Translations under genes and position numbers: made by a program
Shown here: positions 1-8,707 of the stretch, one piece after another
Layout: each line of letters opens with the position of its first letter
How positions within the stretch are numbered: position 1 is the stretch's first letter
DNA from: Syntrophobacterales bacterium Delta_02
Lineage (GTDB): Bacteria; Desulfobacterota; Syntrophorhabdia; Syntrophorhabdales; Syntrophorhabdaceae
DNA length: 33,767 nt
Reading direction: 5' to 3'
Assembly (NCBI GenBank): GCA_001603955.1
Contig: LVAA01000032.1
Span: forward strand, 1 to 33,767
Notes under the pieces: generated by a model
Told to the model about the DNA's origin: nothing
The model's database searches: none
Seen by the model: the letters and a program-made list of their open reading frames with translations, nothing else

Positions 1-90
1 TGTCCGGTTTAACAGGGGCAACTCCAGATCTCCACGACGGTCACGGCACACAAGCGCGGGTTGGGAGAGATGGATTTGAAAAAGATGAGG

Positions 91-295
91 GTTTTAAGTT
101 TTAGGTTTTAAGTTTTAAGTGAAAGACGTAAGGACGAGAATGTCTATCCCGTTGTCGGGAATCTTCTTCCCCGGTCTCGGCTTAAGACCTAAGACTTTTC
201 ATAGGCCGATTGTACGGCACATAAAGGGACACAGATGTTCCCTGGGTACACAAATGAGGTCTTTAACTTAAAACTTAACACTTTAAACTTAACAC
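91..295. repeat. Inverted heptamer array (unit GTTTTAA), locus A
   Basis: The first 302 bases hold no recognisable gene. At 91-118 four tandem copies of the 7-mer GTTTTAA (one GTTTTAG) are seen. At about 262-295 the complementary array (TTAAACT, TTAACAC and similar 7-mers) lies in inverted orientation. The spacer of about 140 bases includes a small CCCG/CGGG hairpin near 150-163 and further degenerate CTTAAGA/CCTAAGA units near 181-200. The right array ends just before the start codon at 303. It is the AT-rich member of the array family seen elsewhere in this window. Its function is unknown. Confidence 0.7.
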
Positions 296-302
296 GGTCT
301 TT

Positions 303-1814
303 ATGAAACTTCCCGCCTCCCGCATCTCTCAACTCCTCTTTTTCACCCTCTTTCTATTTCTTTTCATCATCACCGACTATCGGGGGAAAGATGAGATCAC
401 TGTTGCCGTCAACAGCTTCTTCAGGGCCGATCCCCTTGTGCTGGCAAGCTATGTCCTCGCGGTGAAGGGTTTCACGCTCCTTCTTCTGCCCGCCCTCATA
501 ATGGCGGTCTGCACCCTCGTTCTGGGGAGGTTCTTTTGCGGATGGATATGCCCTCTCGGGACCGTGATCGACCTCGTGACCGGGAAGATACCCAAATCCT
601 CCCCCATCCGTTTCCTCAAGGGCCCGTTCAAATATTATCTCCTTTCCACCCTTCTGGTGATGGCTTTCTTTTCCGTGAATGTATCGGGTGTCCTCGATCC
701 CATCGCGATCCTTATCAGGGCACTTACCCTCTTCTTCTACCCCCTCCTCGGCTACTTCGCCAGGGCGGGCTGGTCGGGCCTGTATCAGGTTGCCGGAGAG
801 GGACGCGACCATGTCGCCTTTCTCTACGGTTTTCTCAGGGACTATGTCCTGCCTTTTCGCGAGACCTTCTATCCCCTGGCCTTCCTCTCCCTTGCCGTCT
901 TCCTTTCCATCCTCGTCCTTGAAAGGTTTGAAAGGAGAAACTGGTGCAGGAACATCTGCCCCCTGGGTACGCTCCTCGGACTTCTCGGCCGTTTCTCCCT
1001 CTTCCGGAGGGTCCCCGGAAGGATCTGCAAGGACTGCGGTGACTGCCGCAGCCACTGCCCGACTGCCTTCGACGAAGAGATACTGCAGGCCGACAACTGC
1101 ATCCGGTGCATGCAGTGTCAAACTCGGTGCCGCTTCGGCCGTGTCGCGTTCCCGCTGCGGTGGACAAGGCCCTTCCTGCCGATGGCCGGGGAACAGGGAC
1201 AACCCGTGATGTCGAAGAGAATGTTTCTGGCAAGCATGGTCTCCGGCTTCTTTCTTTCCCGCGCGTTTTCCTTCCGTAACCCTGAAAAGGACCACCGCCT
1301 CCTTCGCCCTCCGGGCGTGAAGAACGAGGACGATTTTCTCAAGAAATGTGTCCGCTGCGGAGAATGCATGAAGGTCTGCCTTCGCAGCGCCCTCTACCCC
1401 GATCTCACACGGGCGGGTGTTACGGGCCTCTTCATGCCCGTCATCATTCCCCGGTTGGGATATTGCGAATACAATTGTACGCTCTGCGGACAGGTCTGCC
1501 CCACCGGCGCCATACCCCGGCTTCCCCTTGAGCAGAAGCGAAAGAGCGTCATCGGCACCGCCGTCATAGACAGGAACATCTGCCTTCCCTACGCCAAGAA
1601 GTTCAACTGCCTCGTCTGCGAAGAACACTGCCCGATCCCGGAGAAGGCGATCCGCTTCGAAACGGTGGACGACATCGACCGCCAGGGCAGGAAGGTCAGC
1701 CTCAAACGACCTTACATCGTGGACGACCTCTGCAACGGCTGTGGCATATGCGAAAACAAGTGCCCGCTTGAAGGCCGCTCGGCCGTGGAGGTTTTCGCGA
1801 GGAAGAAGGGTTGA
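303..1814 (+). CDS. Membrane-bound polyferredoxin (NapH/NapG-like 4Fe-4S protein)
   Basis: This 503-residue integral membrane iron-sulfur protein probably moves electrons between a quinone or membrane donor and a soluble or periplasmic partner. The N-terminal half has several hydrophobic segments and two CxxxCP loop motifs (CGWICPLG near residue 80, CRNICPLG near 214) typical of the NapH/RdxA/CcoG class. Cys-rich ferredoxin motifs follow: CKDCGDCRSHCP, CIRCMQCQTRC, then after another hydrophobic stretch near 300, CVRCGECMKVC, CTLCGQVCPTG, CLVCEEHCP and CNGCGICENKCP. The last four resemble the NapG/MauM ferredoxin, so the protein looks like a NapH-NapG fusion. No Nap or other oxidoreductase subunit is adjacent, so the substrate pathway cannot be named. 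No clear Shine-Dalgarno precedes the ATG. The gene is convergent with the sensor kinase downstream. Confidence 0.85.
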   Translation: MKLPASRISQLLFFTLFLFLFIITDYRGKDEITVAVNSFFRADPLVLASYVLAVKGFTLLLLPALIMAVCTLVLGRFFCGWICPLGTVIDLVTGKIPKSSPIRFLKGPFKYYLLSTLLVMAFFSVNVSGVLDPIAILIRALTLFFYPLLGYFARAGWSGLYQVAGEGRDHVAFLYGFLRDYVLPFRETFYPLAFLSLAVFLSILVLERFERRNWCRNICPLGTLLGLLGRFSLFRRVPGRICKDCGDCRSHCPTAFDEEILQADNCIRCMQCQTRCRFGRVAFPLRWTRPFLPMAGEQGQPVMSKRMFLASMVSGFFLSRAFSFRNPEKDHRLLRPPGVKNEDDFLKKCVRCGECMKVCLRSALYPDLTRAGVTGLFMPVIIPRLGYCEYNCTLCGQVCPTGAIPRLPLEQKRKSVIGTAVIDRNICLPYAKKFNCLVCEEHCPIPEKAIRFETVDDIDRQGRKVSLKRPYIVDDLCNGCGICENKCPLEGRSAVEVFARKKG

Positions 1815-1832
1815 GGCCCGAACCAAAAGGGG

Positions 1833-1936
1833 TTTGACCGCTTGAACCGCTTGAATGTTGAAGAGGAAAGAGCCATCCTTTCTGCATCGGGGTTGAAGTT
1901 GCCCTGACGCTCAAGCGGTTCAAGCGGCTCAAGCGA
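1833..1936. repeat. Inverted nonamer array (unit GCTTGAACC), locus B
   Basis: This array fills the gap between two convergent genes. The left arm at 1833-1856 holds 9-bp units GACCGCTTG and AACCGCTTG followed by a partial unit. The right arm at 1908-1936 holds the inverted units CTCAAGCGG, TTCAAGCGG and CTCAAGCGA, ending a few bases before the kinase stop codon. The same 9-mer is used at 20264-20381 and 24141-24358. A role as a two-way transcription end is an inference from position; there is no U-tract. Confidence 0.8.
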
Positions 1937-1940
1937 TTCT

Positions 1941-4900
1941 TCAGCTTTCTTCCAGCACCCGCCTTATGGCCTCGTCCAGTTCTTCCATGAGGCAGGGCTT
2001 GGTGATGACTCCCTTGAAACCGTACTTTCGGTAACTCGCCATGACGGGGTCATTGGAATAGCCGCTGGAGACGATGGCCTTGACGTCAGGATCGATGGCG
2101 ATCAGTTCCCGCATCGTGTCCTTTCCCCCCAACCCTCCGGGGACGGTGATGTCGAGGAGGACTACATCAAAGGGGGACCCCGCGTCACGGGCAGCACGAT
2201 ACCTGGCGATCGCTTCCCGGCCATCAGCCGTGCAGGTTACATCGTAACCGAGACCCTCCAGCATCTGCTTCGTGGTCTTAAGTATCGTCGCCTCATCGTC
2301 CATGTGAAGGACCCTTGCCCTGACCGTGGTGCTCCTGTTGTCCCGGATGCCTCTGGTGATGGAGGCGGCAGACCGTCGCGACGCTTTCAGGTAGATAAAG
2401 AAGGTCGTTCCCGAACCGGGTTCGGACTCGAGCGTGACATGGCCGTCATGGTTCTTGATGATCGAATAGGACGTCGCGAGTCCGAGACCGCTGCCCTTGT
2501 CCTTGGTCGTAAAGTAGGGATCGAACACCTTGTGCAGGTGTTCGGGTGCGATCCCGATACCGTGGTCCCTCACCGATATCCTGACATACCTGCCGGGCTG
2601 CAGAAGGGCACCGTGCTGTACCATCTCACGAGTGACGACGAGGTTCGCGGCCTCGATCACGATCACCCCGCCATCGGGCATGGCCTGCTGTGAATTGATG
2701 ACAAGGTTGTTTATCACCTGGCTCATCTGCCCTTCGTCGATATCCACGGGAAAAAGGTCTTCGGCAAATGTGAAGTCGCACCTGGCCCCCGAACCCGTGA
2801 GGGCGAAATTAGCCGTTTCCCTGACCACGTTCTCGATGGAGGTCGTCTTCAGGATGGGAGAACCGCCTTTCGAGAAGGTCAGAAGCTGAAGGGTCAGGTC
2901 CTTGGCCCTCAATACCGCCTGTTCCGCATCCTCAAGACGTTTCAACACCCTCTCATCCGGAGAAACCGAGTACATCTTTGCCAGAGAGACGTTCCCCAGG
3001 ATGGCGGCAAGGATATTATTGAAATCGTGGGCTATCCCTCCCGCCAGGATACCCACCGATTCAAGCTTGCTCATCTTCTGGAGCTCCTCGTCCATTCTCT
3101 TCTTCTCCGTTACATCGCGAAAGACGAGGACCACACCTGCTATGCTCCCATCCCTGTCCCGTATGGGCGCTCCGCTGTCGGCGATGACAAGCTCCCGCCC
3201 GTCCCTCGAGATGAGGGCCGTGTGGTTCGCGAGACCAACGACCGTCCCCATCCGCAGCACCTTGTCGACGGGACTATCACACCTTGCGCGGGTCCTCTCG
3301 TTGATGATATGGAAAACCTCGGCAAGGTCTTTCCCCACTGCCTCCTCCTGTTTCCAACCCGTCAGTTCCTCGGCAACGGCATTGATGAGGACGATCTTCC
3401 CTTCGGGGTCGGTGGCGATCACACCGTCGCCGATGGAACGCAAAGTGACCGCGAGGCGCTCCTTTTCGTTTGCCAGCGCCTCCTCGGCGAGACGGCGCTC
3501 CGTTATGTCCTCGAAGGAGACAATGTAGTCGCCGTTCTCCAGGCGGACGGTGATGAAATTGATGAGCTTTGTCGCCCCGTCCTTGCACACCACGGGAAAG
3601 GTCCTTGGCATCTTCTCTCCGGCATCGTTCGTGCTGTCATCGTAATTCCAGACCTCGGCCACGGTCTTCCGCACGGCCTCGTCGGGATAGGCTCGTTCGA
3701 ACCACGCCGCCCGGTCCGGTATCTCGGCAAGGATGTACCCGAAGATCTCCGTGAACTTGGGGTTCACGTAGAGATACCTGTCTTTCCCGTCGAACATGGC
3801 CATGCCGAAAGGGGCGTGTTCGATGAGGACCTGGAATTTCTGCCGCTCCGCGTTCAGTATCTCTTCGGCCAATTCCTTGTCGGAGATGTCCCGGGCGAAG
3901 CAGAAGATGAAATCCTCTCCGTTATACGTAACGTGATTCGCAATGACCTCGACGGGGAAGATGCGACCGTTCTTGGCCTGGTGATGGGACCTGAAAGTAA
4001 CGGAACCTTCCTCGGCCATGAACCTGCCTATGGCGGAAAGCTCCCTCTTCGTGTGGTCGGGATCGACGTCCACGACCCGCAGGGTCAGAAGTTCCTTCTT
4101 CGTGTACCCAAGTTTGTTGCAGGCAGCCTCGTTCACATACTCGAAACGGCCGTCGGGCCTGATCCAGAAGACCGATTCGGAGGCGTGTTCGATGGAGAAC
4201 CGCGTGAGCCAGAGTTCTTCCTCCCGCGCTCGCCGGGCCGTCACGTCTCTCATGTACACCAACGCGACGGCTTCCCCCTTGTAGGTGGTCCCCGTCGCGG
4301 AAACTTCGATATAGACGATGTCGCCGTTGCGTTTCACTCCCTTGAACTCGTACCGTTCCGGCATTGCCTCGCCGCGCTGCCTGCGCTGCGTGAAATCGAC
4401 CACCCTCTGGTGGTCGTCGGGATGGACAGTGAGGGATTGCGGTTTTCCGATAATGTCGGCGGGGCTGTCATAGCCGAAGATCTCGACGAACTTCCCGTTC
4501 ACGTAGAGATGGATGTTGCCCTTCAGTATGGCCACGCCGTCGTTGGAATTCTCGATGGCCGTCCGGTACCGCTCCTCCGACTCCCTGAGGGCCTCCTCGG
4601 CCCGGCGGACCGCCGTTACATCGCGGCTGAACACCGCGATCCTCGCCACCGACCCTCCCCGGTCAAGAACGGGATAGTAGCAATTCTCAAGCCAGACACC
4701 GTCCCGGAAATCAGTGCAGGACAGGGGCCTTCGTCCCGTGATTATCCTGTCCATCAGCGCCTTTCTGCTGCGGGCCACTTCGGGTGAGAAATAATCGAAT
4801 ATGTTACTGCCCACCATCTCCTCCACATCCTGGTTGAAACGGCGCGCGAGGTTCTCGTTGAGCGTGATGATCGTCCCATCGTTGTCCACGATGAAAGCCG

Positions 4901-4988
4901 CATCGGGCGGGGTGTCGAAGAAAACGCGGACACCGTCCTCTCCTTCGAATGATACAGGGATTTGCTTCTGCCGTTCATGGTTGTTCAT
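1941..4988 (-). CDS. Hybrid sensor histidine kinase, five PAS domains plus receiver
   Basis: This 1015-residue protein has no obvious membrane segment, so it is probably cytoplasmic. About five PAS domains occupy residues 25-645, each ending in an RDVT/RDIS/EDIT-type PAC motif. The HisKA H-box has the phospho-accepting His near residue 654 (AGGIAHDFNNIL). The ATPase domain shows an N box (INNLVINSQQAM), a G1 box (DHGIGIAPEH), an F box (FDPYFTTK) and a G2 box (GSGLGLA). A C-terminal receiver (about 890-1015) carries the acidic pair MDDE, phospho-Asp near 946 in VVLLDITVPGG, and the conserved Lys in ITKP. The HDFNN H-box places it with the NtrB-like, Cache/PAS hybrid kinases common in Deltaproteobacteria. 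No response regulator gene is adjacent, so its target is unknown. GAGAGG lies about six bases before the ATG. Confidence 0.93.
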   Translation of the reverse strand: MNNHERQKQIPVSFEGEDGVRVFFDTPPDAAFIVDNDGTIITLNENLARRFNQDVEEMVGSNIFDYFSPEVARSRKALMDRIITGRRPLSCTDFRDGVWLENCYYPVLDRGGSVARIAVFSRDVTAVRRAEEALRESEERYRTAIENSNDGVAILKGNIHLYVNGKFVEIFGYDSPADIIGKPQSLTVHPDDHQRVVDFTQRRQRGEAMPERYEFKGVKRNGDIVYIEVSATGTTYKGEAVALVYMRDVTARRAREEELWLTRFSIEHASESVFWIRPDGRFEYVNEAACNKLGYTKKELLTLRVVDVDPDHTKRELSAIGRFMAEEGSVTFRSHHQAKNGRIFPVEVIANHVTYNGEDFIFCFARDISDKELAEEILNAERQKFQVLIEHAPFGMAMFDGKDRYLYVNPKFTEIFGYILAEIPDRAAWFERAYPDEAVRKTVAEVWNYDDSTNDAGEKMPRTFPVVCKDGATKLINFITVRLENGDYIVSFEDITERRLAEEALANEKERLAVTLRSIGDGVIATDPEGKIVLINAVAEELTGWKQEEAVGKDLAEVFHIINERTRARCDSPVDKVLRMGTVVGLANHTALISRDGRELVIADSGAPIRDRDGSIAGVVLVFRDVTEKKRMDEELQKMSKLESVGILAGGIAHDFNNILAAILGNVSLAKMYSVSPDERVLKRLEDAEQAVLRAKDLTLQLLTFSKGGSPILKTTSIENVVRETANFALTGSGARCDFTFAEDLFPVDIDEGQMSQVINNLVINSQQAMPDGGVIVIEAANLVVTREMVQHGALLQPGRYVRISVRDHGIGIAPEHLHKVFDPYFTTKDKGSGLGLATSYSIIKNHDGHVTLESEPGSGTTFFIYLKASRRSAASITRGIRDNRSTTVRARVLHMDDEATILKTTKQMLEGLGYDVTCTADGREAIARYRAARDAGSPFDVVLLDITVPGGLGGKDTMRELIAIDPDVKAIVSSGYSNDPVMASYRKYGFKGVITKPCLMEELDEAIRRVLEES

Positions 4989-5174
4989 GGCTGCCTCTCA
5001 GCAGGGGTACCGTGCCCCAACTCCGTGGGGAACAGACACACCCTTTGTTCGTTTCGCTCCCGATTCTTGTACAGGTCCATCTTCTTGAAGAAGTTTGCTA
5101 ATGACCCCGGTTCCCACCTATTATTCTATGAACCTTTTGAACCAAAAGGCAAGGATTTCGAACATCTCCCCGGC

Positions 5175-5202
5175 TTGATAAAAGACGTAAAATGTTTATA
5201 AT
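5175..5202 (+). promoter_or_regulatory. sigma70-type promoter of htpX
   Basis: TTGATA at 5175-5180 and TATAAT at 5197-5202 are separated by 16 bases. Transcription should start near 5209. This leaves a leader of about 20 bases with a GGGGG ribosome site before the ATG at 5231. It also rules out the upstream in-frame ATG at 5192, which lies inside the promoter. Confidence 0.8.
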
Positions 5203-5230
5203 GTATAGGATAAATCTCTGTGGGGGTTCG

Positions 5231-6082
5231 ATGAACAGATTCAAGACATTTTTCCTGATGACCGTCCTTACCATTATATTGGTCGGTCTGGGCAGTGTTA
5301 TAGGGGGCAGGTCCGGAGGCATGATCGCCTTCGCCATTGCGCTCGTCATGAATTTCGTCAGCTACTGGTTCTCCGACAAGATAGTCCTGAGGATGTATGG
5401 CGCGAGAGAGGTTTCCCCTCAGGAGGCGCCGCAGCTTCACGGTACGGTGGCATCCCTCGCGCAACGCGCCGGCATCCCCATGCCGAGGGTCTTCATCATC
5501 GAGGACGACAGCCCGAACGCTTTTGCCACCGGCCGCAATCCCGAGCACGGGGTGGTGGCGGTAACGACGGGCATCATGCACATACTTTCGCGGGACGAAC
5601 TCGAAGGCGTTCTTGCCCACGAGCTTTCCCACATAAAGCACCGCGACATCCTCATACAAAGCGTTGCCGCGACGCTGGCGGGCGCCATAACCATGATCGC
5701 CAACTGGGCCCGTTTCGCAGCCTTCTTCGGAGGCTCCTCCGACGATGATGACGGGGGGGGCAACATCTTCACCGTCATCATCTTTTCCGTCATCGCGGCC
5801 TTTGCCGCAATGCTCATCCAGCTCGCCATCTCCCGCTCCCGGGAGTACCTGGCCGATGACGGCGGAGCGAACCTGTCGGGAAATCCCCTATTTCTCGCCG
5901 GTGCCCTGCGCAAGCTCAATGCCGGCGTGGCGCGCCATCCCATGAACGACGCGAACCCGTCTACGGCCCCGCTTTTCATAGTGAATCCCTTCAGTGCCGG
6001 CGGCATCCGTTCCCTCTTCAGCACCCACCCTCCTATCGAAGAGCGGATCAGGAGACTGGAGGATATGGCCTATCGCCGATAA
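5231..6082 (+). CDS. htpX: Membrane zinc metalloprotease HtpX (M48)
   Basis: HtpX is a membrane-integrated zinc protease that helps clear misfolded membrane proteins. The 283-residue product matches the family length. Two hydrophobic segments lie in the first 55 residues and two more near 145-200. The HEXXH site is HELSH at residues 130-134, and the third ligand Glu lies in SREYLADDGGA. The conserved NAFATGRNPEHGVVAVTTGIM block is present but has a short acidic/glycine insert (SSDDDDGGG) between the later hydrophobic segments. I place the start at 5231 because it follows GGGGG and a strong promoter whose start site is near 5209. The 3' end overlaps the reading frame of the downstream rsmB, so the two are translationally linked. 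Confidence 0.95.
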   Translation: MNRFKTFFLMTVLTIILVGLGSVIGGRSGGMIAFAIALVMNFVSYWFSDKIVLRMYGAREVSPQEAPQLHGTVASLAQRAGIPMPRVFIIEDDSPNAFATGRNPEHGVVAVTTGIMHILSRDELEGVLAHELSHIKHRDILIQSVAATLAGAITMIANWARFAAFFGGSSDDDDGGGNIFTVIIFSVIAAFAAMLIQLAISRSREYLADDGGANLSGNPLFLAGALRKLNAGVARHPMNDANPSTAPLFIVNPFSAGGIRSLFSTHPPIEERIRRLEDMAYRR

Positions 6083-7337
6083 CTTCGGACATCTCCTCAG
6101 GGCCACTTCGATCCGCATCATTCGGGATGTTGAATCCGGCAGGTTCCTCGATGAGACCATCGATAACGTCTTTTCGCGCTCCCGACTGAACGATGGTGAA
6201 CGGGCGCTCATCTACCAGATAACCTCCGGGGTTATAAGGTGGCGCGGATACCTGGAACTCGTCCTCTCCCGGTATGCCAGGAAGCCCATCGAAAGGGACG
6301 TCCGATACCTCCTCTGGATGACATTCTACCAGGTCGGGTTCATGAAGAAGGCCCATTACCATGTCGTGAAAGAGGCCGTGGAATACGCCAGGAATGAAAA
6401 GGGCAAGTTCGTGGCCGGGTTCGTGAACGCCGTCCTGAGAAAATACGTGAGTGACAAAGAGACCCGCGCCCTGTCCCCTGCCGGGGCGATGCGACAGGCC
6501 TTCCCGAAATGGCTCGTCGAGCGATGGACGCTGAGATTCGGCACGGCGGAAACCGACAGGCTCCTTGAACTGCTCAACAGGGAGCCGGAGTTCACGCTCA
6601 GGGTGGACACGCGCAGGCTGACGGTGGACAAGGTTATCGAGGCCCTGGCGGACGGCGGGATCGAGGTTCGCCGCGGCCGTCTTTCACCCTCAGCCCTTAC
6701 CGTTAACCGGCTCGCCCCGGTGTTCGCAAACGCTCTTTTCAAGGACGGGCTCGTGAGCGTTCAGGGGGAGGCCTCCCAGCTCGCGGGCATGGCGGTAGCA
6801 GCGGCCGGCGGCGCGGTGGTCCTCGATGCGTGCACCGGTTCGGCAACAAAAACGAAGCAGGTGAGGGAGATGTGTCCTCAAGCGTGCATCATTTCCATGG
6901 ACAACGACATGAAGCGCCTCCGTCTGTCTTCGCTCAGCGACAGCATCGTCTGCGCCGACGCCCTTGCACCGCCTTTCAGGGCCGCATCGTTCGATACCGT
7001 TCTCGTCGACGCGCCCTGCTCGTCGCTGGGCATCGTCCGCAAGCACCCTGAGATCAAGTGGCGCCGCAGGGAAGAGGACATTTACCGGTTCGGCGCAATG
7101 CAGCTTTCCCTGCTCAGGTCGCTCTGGGACCTCGTGCGTCCGGGAGGGCGCGTGGTGTACAGCGTCTGCTCCTTCGAGCCCGAAGAAACGATGGATGTTA
7201 TTCGCAACCTGGCAAAAGATAAGAACTTTGTTCTTGAAAATCCACTGCCGTTCCTGTTTAATAAGGATTGTTTTCTTTCGTTGCCGCATGAGACGGCTTT
7301 GGATGGTTTCTTTATAGCACGAATAAGAAAACTATGA
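5994..7337 (+). CDS. rsmB: 16S rRNA (cytosine-C5) methyltransferase RsmB-like
   Basis: RsmB methylates C967 of 16S rRNA with AdoMet. An N-terminal NusB-like RNA-binding domain (about residues 35-170) precedes the Rossmann methyltransferase domain. Visible motifs are the AdoMet loop VLDACTGSATKTKQ, motif IV VLVDAPCSSLGIVRKHPE, and motif VI with the catalytic Cys in VYSVCSFEPEE. The AdoMet loop differs from the usual CAAPGGKT, as CTGSATKT. The start is uncertain. The only standard start codon upstream of the conserved region is GTG 5994, which gives an 89-base overlap with htpX and has no Shine-Dalgarno. A GGAGG at 6058-6062 would fit a rarer start such as ATA 6063 or ATC 6072. The stop overlaps the next gene as ATGA. 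An rsmB-PASTA-rpe order is, from memory, common in Deltaproteobacteria. Confidence 0.88.
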   Translation: MPAASVPSSAPTLLSKSGSGDWRIWPIADNFGHLLRATSIRIIRDVESGRFLDETIDNVFSRSRLNDGERALIYQITSGVIRWRGYLELVLSRYARKPIERDVRYLLWMTFYQVGFMKKAHYHVVKEAVEYARNEKGKFVAGFVNAVLRKYVSDKETRALSPAGAMRQAFPKWLVERWTLRFGTAETDRLLELLNREPEFTLRVDTRRLTVDKVIEALADGGIEVRRGRLSPSALTVNRLAPVFANALFKDGLVSVQGEASQLAGMAVAAAGGAVVLDACTGSATKTKQVREMCPQACIISMDNDMKRLRLSSLSDSIVCADALAPPFRAASFDTVLVDAPCSSLGIVRKHPEIKWRRREEDIYRFGAMQLSLLRSLWDLVRPGGRVVYSVCSFEPEETMDVIRNLAKDKNFVLENPLPFLFNKDCFLSLPHETALDGFFIARIRKL

Positions 7338-8029
7338 AGCTCCTGAAGATCCTATTCTATGTTGTAGCGCCCGTGCTCGTCTTCGGCCTGTCGACGTACC
7401 TGACGATCAGCCTCCTCCTCAAGTTCCAGCAAACCACCGTCTGTCCCGATGTCCGCGGGAAGACCGTCGAGGACGCCCGGGAACTTCTGAGGAACAAGGG
7501 CCTCGCCCTGGTGGTGCTCAGGTATGAGCGGCGGAACGATGTGCCCTACAACCACATCACCGTACAGAAGCCGGATGCCAACATATCCACCAAGAAAGGA
7601 AGGGTGGTCTACGTCATCGTCTCTGAAGGGCCGGAGCTCATGAAGACTCCCGGGTTCGTTGGGCTCAACCTGGACGAGACCCAGCCGGTATTGAGCGATA
7701 AGCATCTCGTCCTCGAAAAAATGGTCCTCGTTCCCCACTCCAAGGTGGGCAAGGTCATCGCGCAGGTGCCGTCGGAGGGTACGGACATCCTGGAATACGG
7801 CAAGGTGACCCTCTTCGTCGGCACGACACCAAGGTCCTACTATCTCATGGCAGACACGCGGAACATCAACTACAACGAGCTCGCCGACGAGCTCGAAGCA
7901 AAGGGGATAAAATACAGGATCAGTTACGCGCGGACCGATCAGGCCTCTGCGCGCGGCGGCATCGAGTACTCGATACTTCCCAGAACGATATTCAATTCGA
8001 CCGAGGAGATCGTCATCAATATCTACTAG
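7334..8029 (+). CDS. Membrane-anchored PASTA domain protein
   Basis: This 231-residue protein has one N-terminal transmembrane segment (about residues 5-29) and three tandem extracytoplasmic PASTA repeats (about 33-98, 99-165 and 168-231). The first repeat opens with the PDVRGKTVEDARELL pattern, and each ends in a beta strand such as VVYVIVSEG or KVTLFVG. PASTA modules bind peptidoglycan or muropeptides in PknB kinases and PBP2x. No kinase or transpeptidase domain is attached here, so this is a stand-alone PASTA protein, possibly a periplasmic cell-wall binding factor. It overlaps rsmB by four bases (ATGA) and lies 13 bases before rpe, so co-expression is likely. Confidence 0.88.
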   Translation: MKLLKILFYVVAPVLVFGLSTYLTISLLLKFQQTTVCPDVRGKTVEDARELLRNKGLALVVLRYERRNDVPYNHITVQKPDANISTKKGRVVYVIVSEGPELMKTPGFVGLNLDETQPVLSDKHLVLEKMVLVPHSKVGKVIAQVPSEGTDILEYGKVTLFVGTTPRSYYLMADTRNINYNELADELEAKGIKYRISYARTDQASARGGIEYSILPRTIFNSTEEIVINIY

Positions 8030-8042
8030 CCATGGAGGCATT

Positions 8043-8705
8043 ATGAAAGATATACTCATCGCGCCATCCATCCTCTCCTGCGATTTCCTGCGCCTCGGCC
8101 AGGAGATAAAGGACGTTGAGGATGCGGGCGCGGACCTCATCCACGTGGACGTCATGGACGGCCATTTCGTTCCCAACATAACCATCGGTCCCATGTTCGT
8201 CGAGACCCTGCGCAGGATCAACAGGAAACCCCTCGACGTCCACCTCATGATAGAGAACCCGGCACAATACGTGCGTCAATTCGCTGAAGCTGGTTCCGAC
8301 ATTGTCACCATACACGCGGAAGCGGACAACCATCTTTTCCGGACCCTCGACCTTATCAAGGAGTCCGGGGCACGGGCGGGTGTATCCTTCAATCCGGCGA
8401 CACCTCTCAATGCGCTCGAACACGTCATCCACATCGTCGATCTCGTTCTCATCATGACCGTCAACCCCGGTTTCGGCGGTCAGAAGTACATCCCCGAAAT
8501 GGCCGGAAAGATCACCGAAGCGCGCAGCATGATCGACAAGGCAGGCAGGCACATAGACCTCGAGGTCGATGGCGGTATCAAGGCAGCAAACGCCGCCGAG
8601 GTCGTTCAGGCAGGCGGCAATATCCTCGTAATGGGCACGGAGATATTCCACAGTGGAGACTATCGGAAGAAGATCGACGAGGTGCACGGCAAGCTCGGCC
8701 GGTAA
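8043..8705 (+). CDS. rpe: Ribulose-phosphate 3-epimerase
   Basis: Rpe interconverts D-ribulose 5-phosphate and D-xylulose 5-phosphate in the pentose phosphate pathway, in the cytoplasm. The 220 residues are the normal length. The TIM-barrel signatures are complete: IAPSILSCDF at the start, HVDVMDGHFVPN with the metal-binding His and catalytic Asp, DVHLMI, the flexible loop MTVNPGFGGQKYIPEM, and the phosphate-binding LEVDGGI with VMGTEIF near the C-terminus. GGAGG stands five bases before the ATG. The next gene starts two bases after the stop. Confidence 0.97.
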   Translation: MKDILIAPSILSCDFLRLGQEIKDVEDAGADLIHVDVMDGHFVPNITIGPMFVETLRRINRKPLDVHLMIENPAQYVRQFAEAGSDIVTIHAEADNHLFRTLDLIKESGARAGVSFNPATPLNALEHVIHIVDLVLIMTVNPGFGGQKYIPEMAGKITEARSMIDKAGRHIDLEVDGGIKAANAAEVVQAGGNILVMGTEIFHSGDYRKKIDEVHGKLGR

Positions 8706-8707
8706 CC

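Noticed and set aside
81-300. Repeat arrays as a CRISPR
   Set aside because: Units are 7-9 bases, contiguous, degenerate and inverted, without unique spacers of constant length; no cas genes are present.
3027-4787. Long open frame on the + strand inside the sensor kinase (586 codons)
   Set aside because: It is the antisense of a clear multi-domain kinase; the GC-rich codon pattern keeps opposite frames open and its translation has no recognisable domain.
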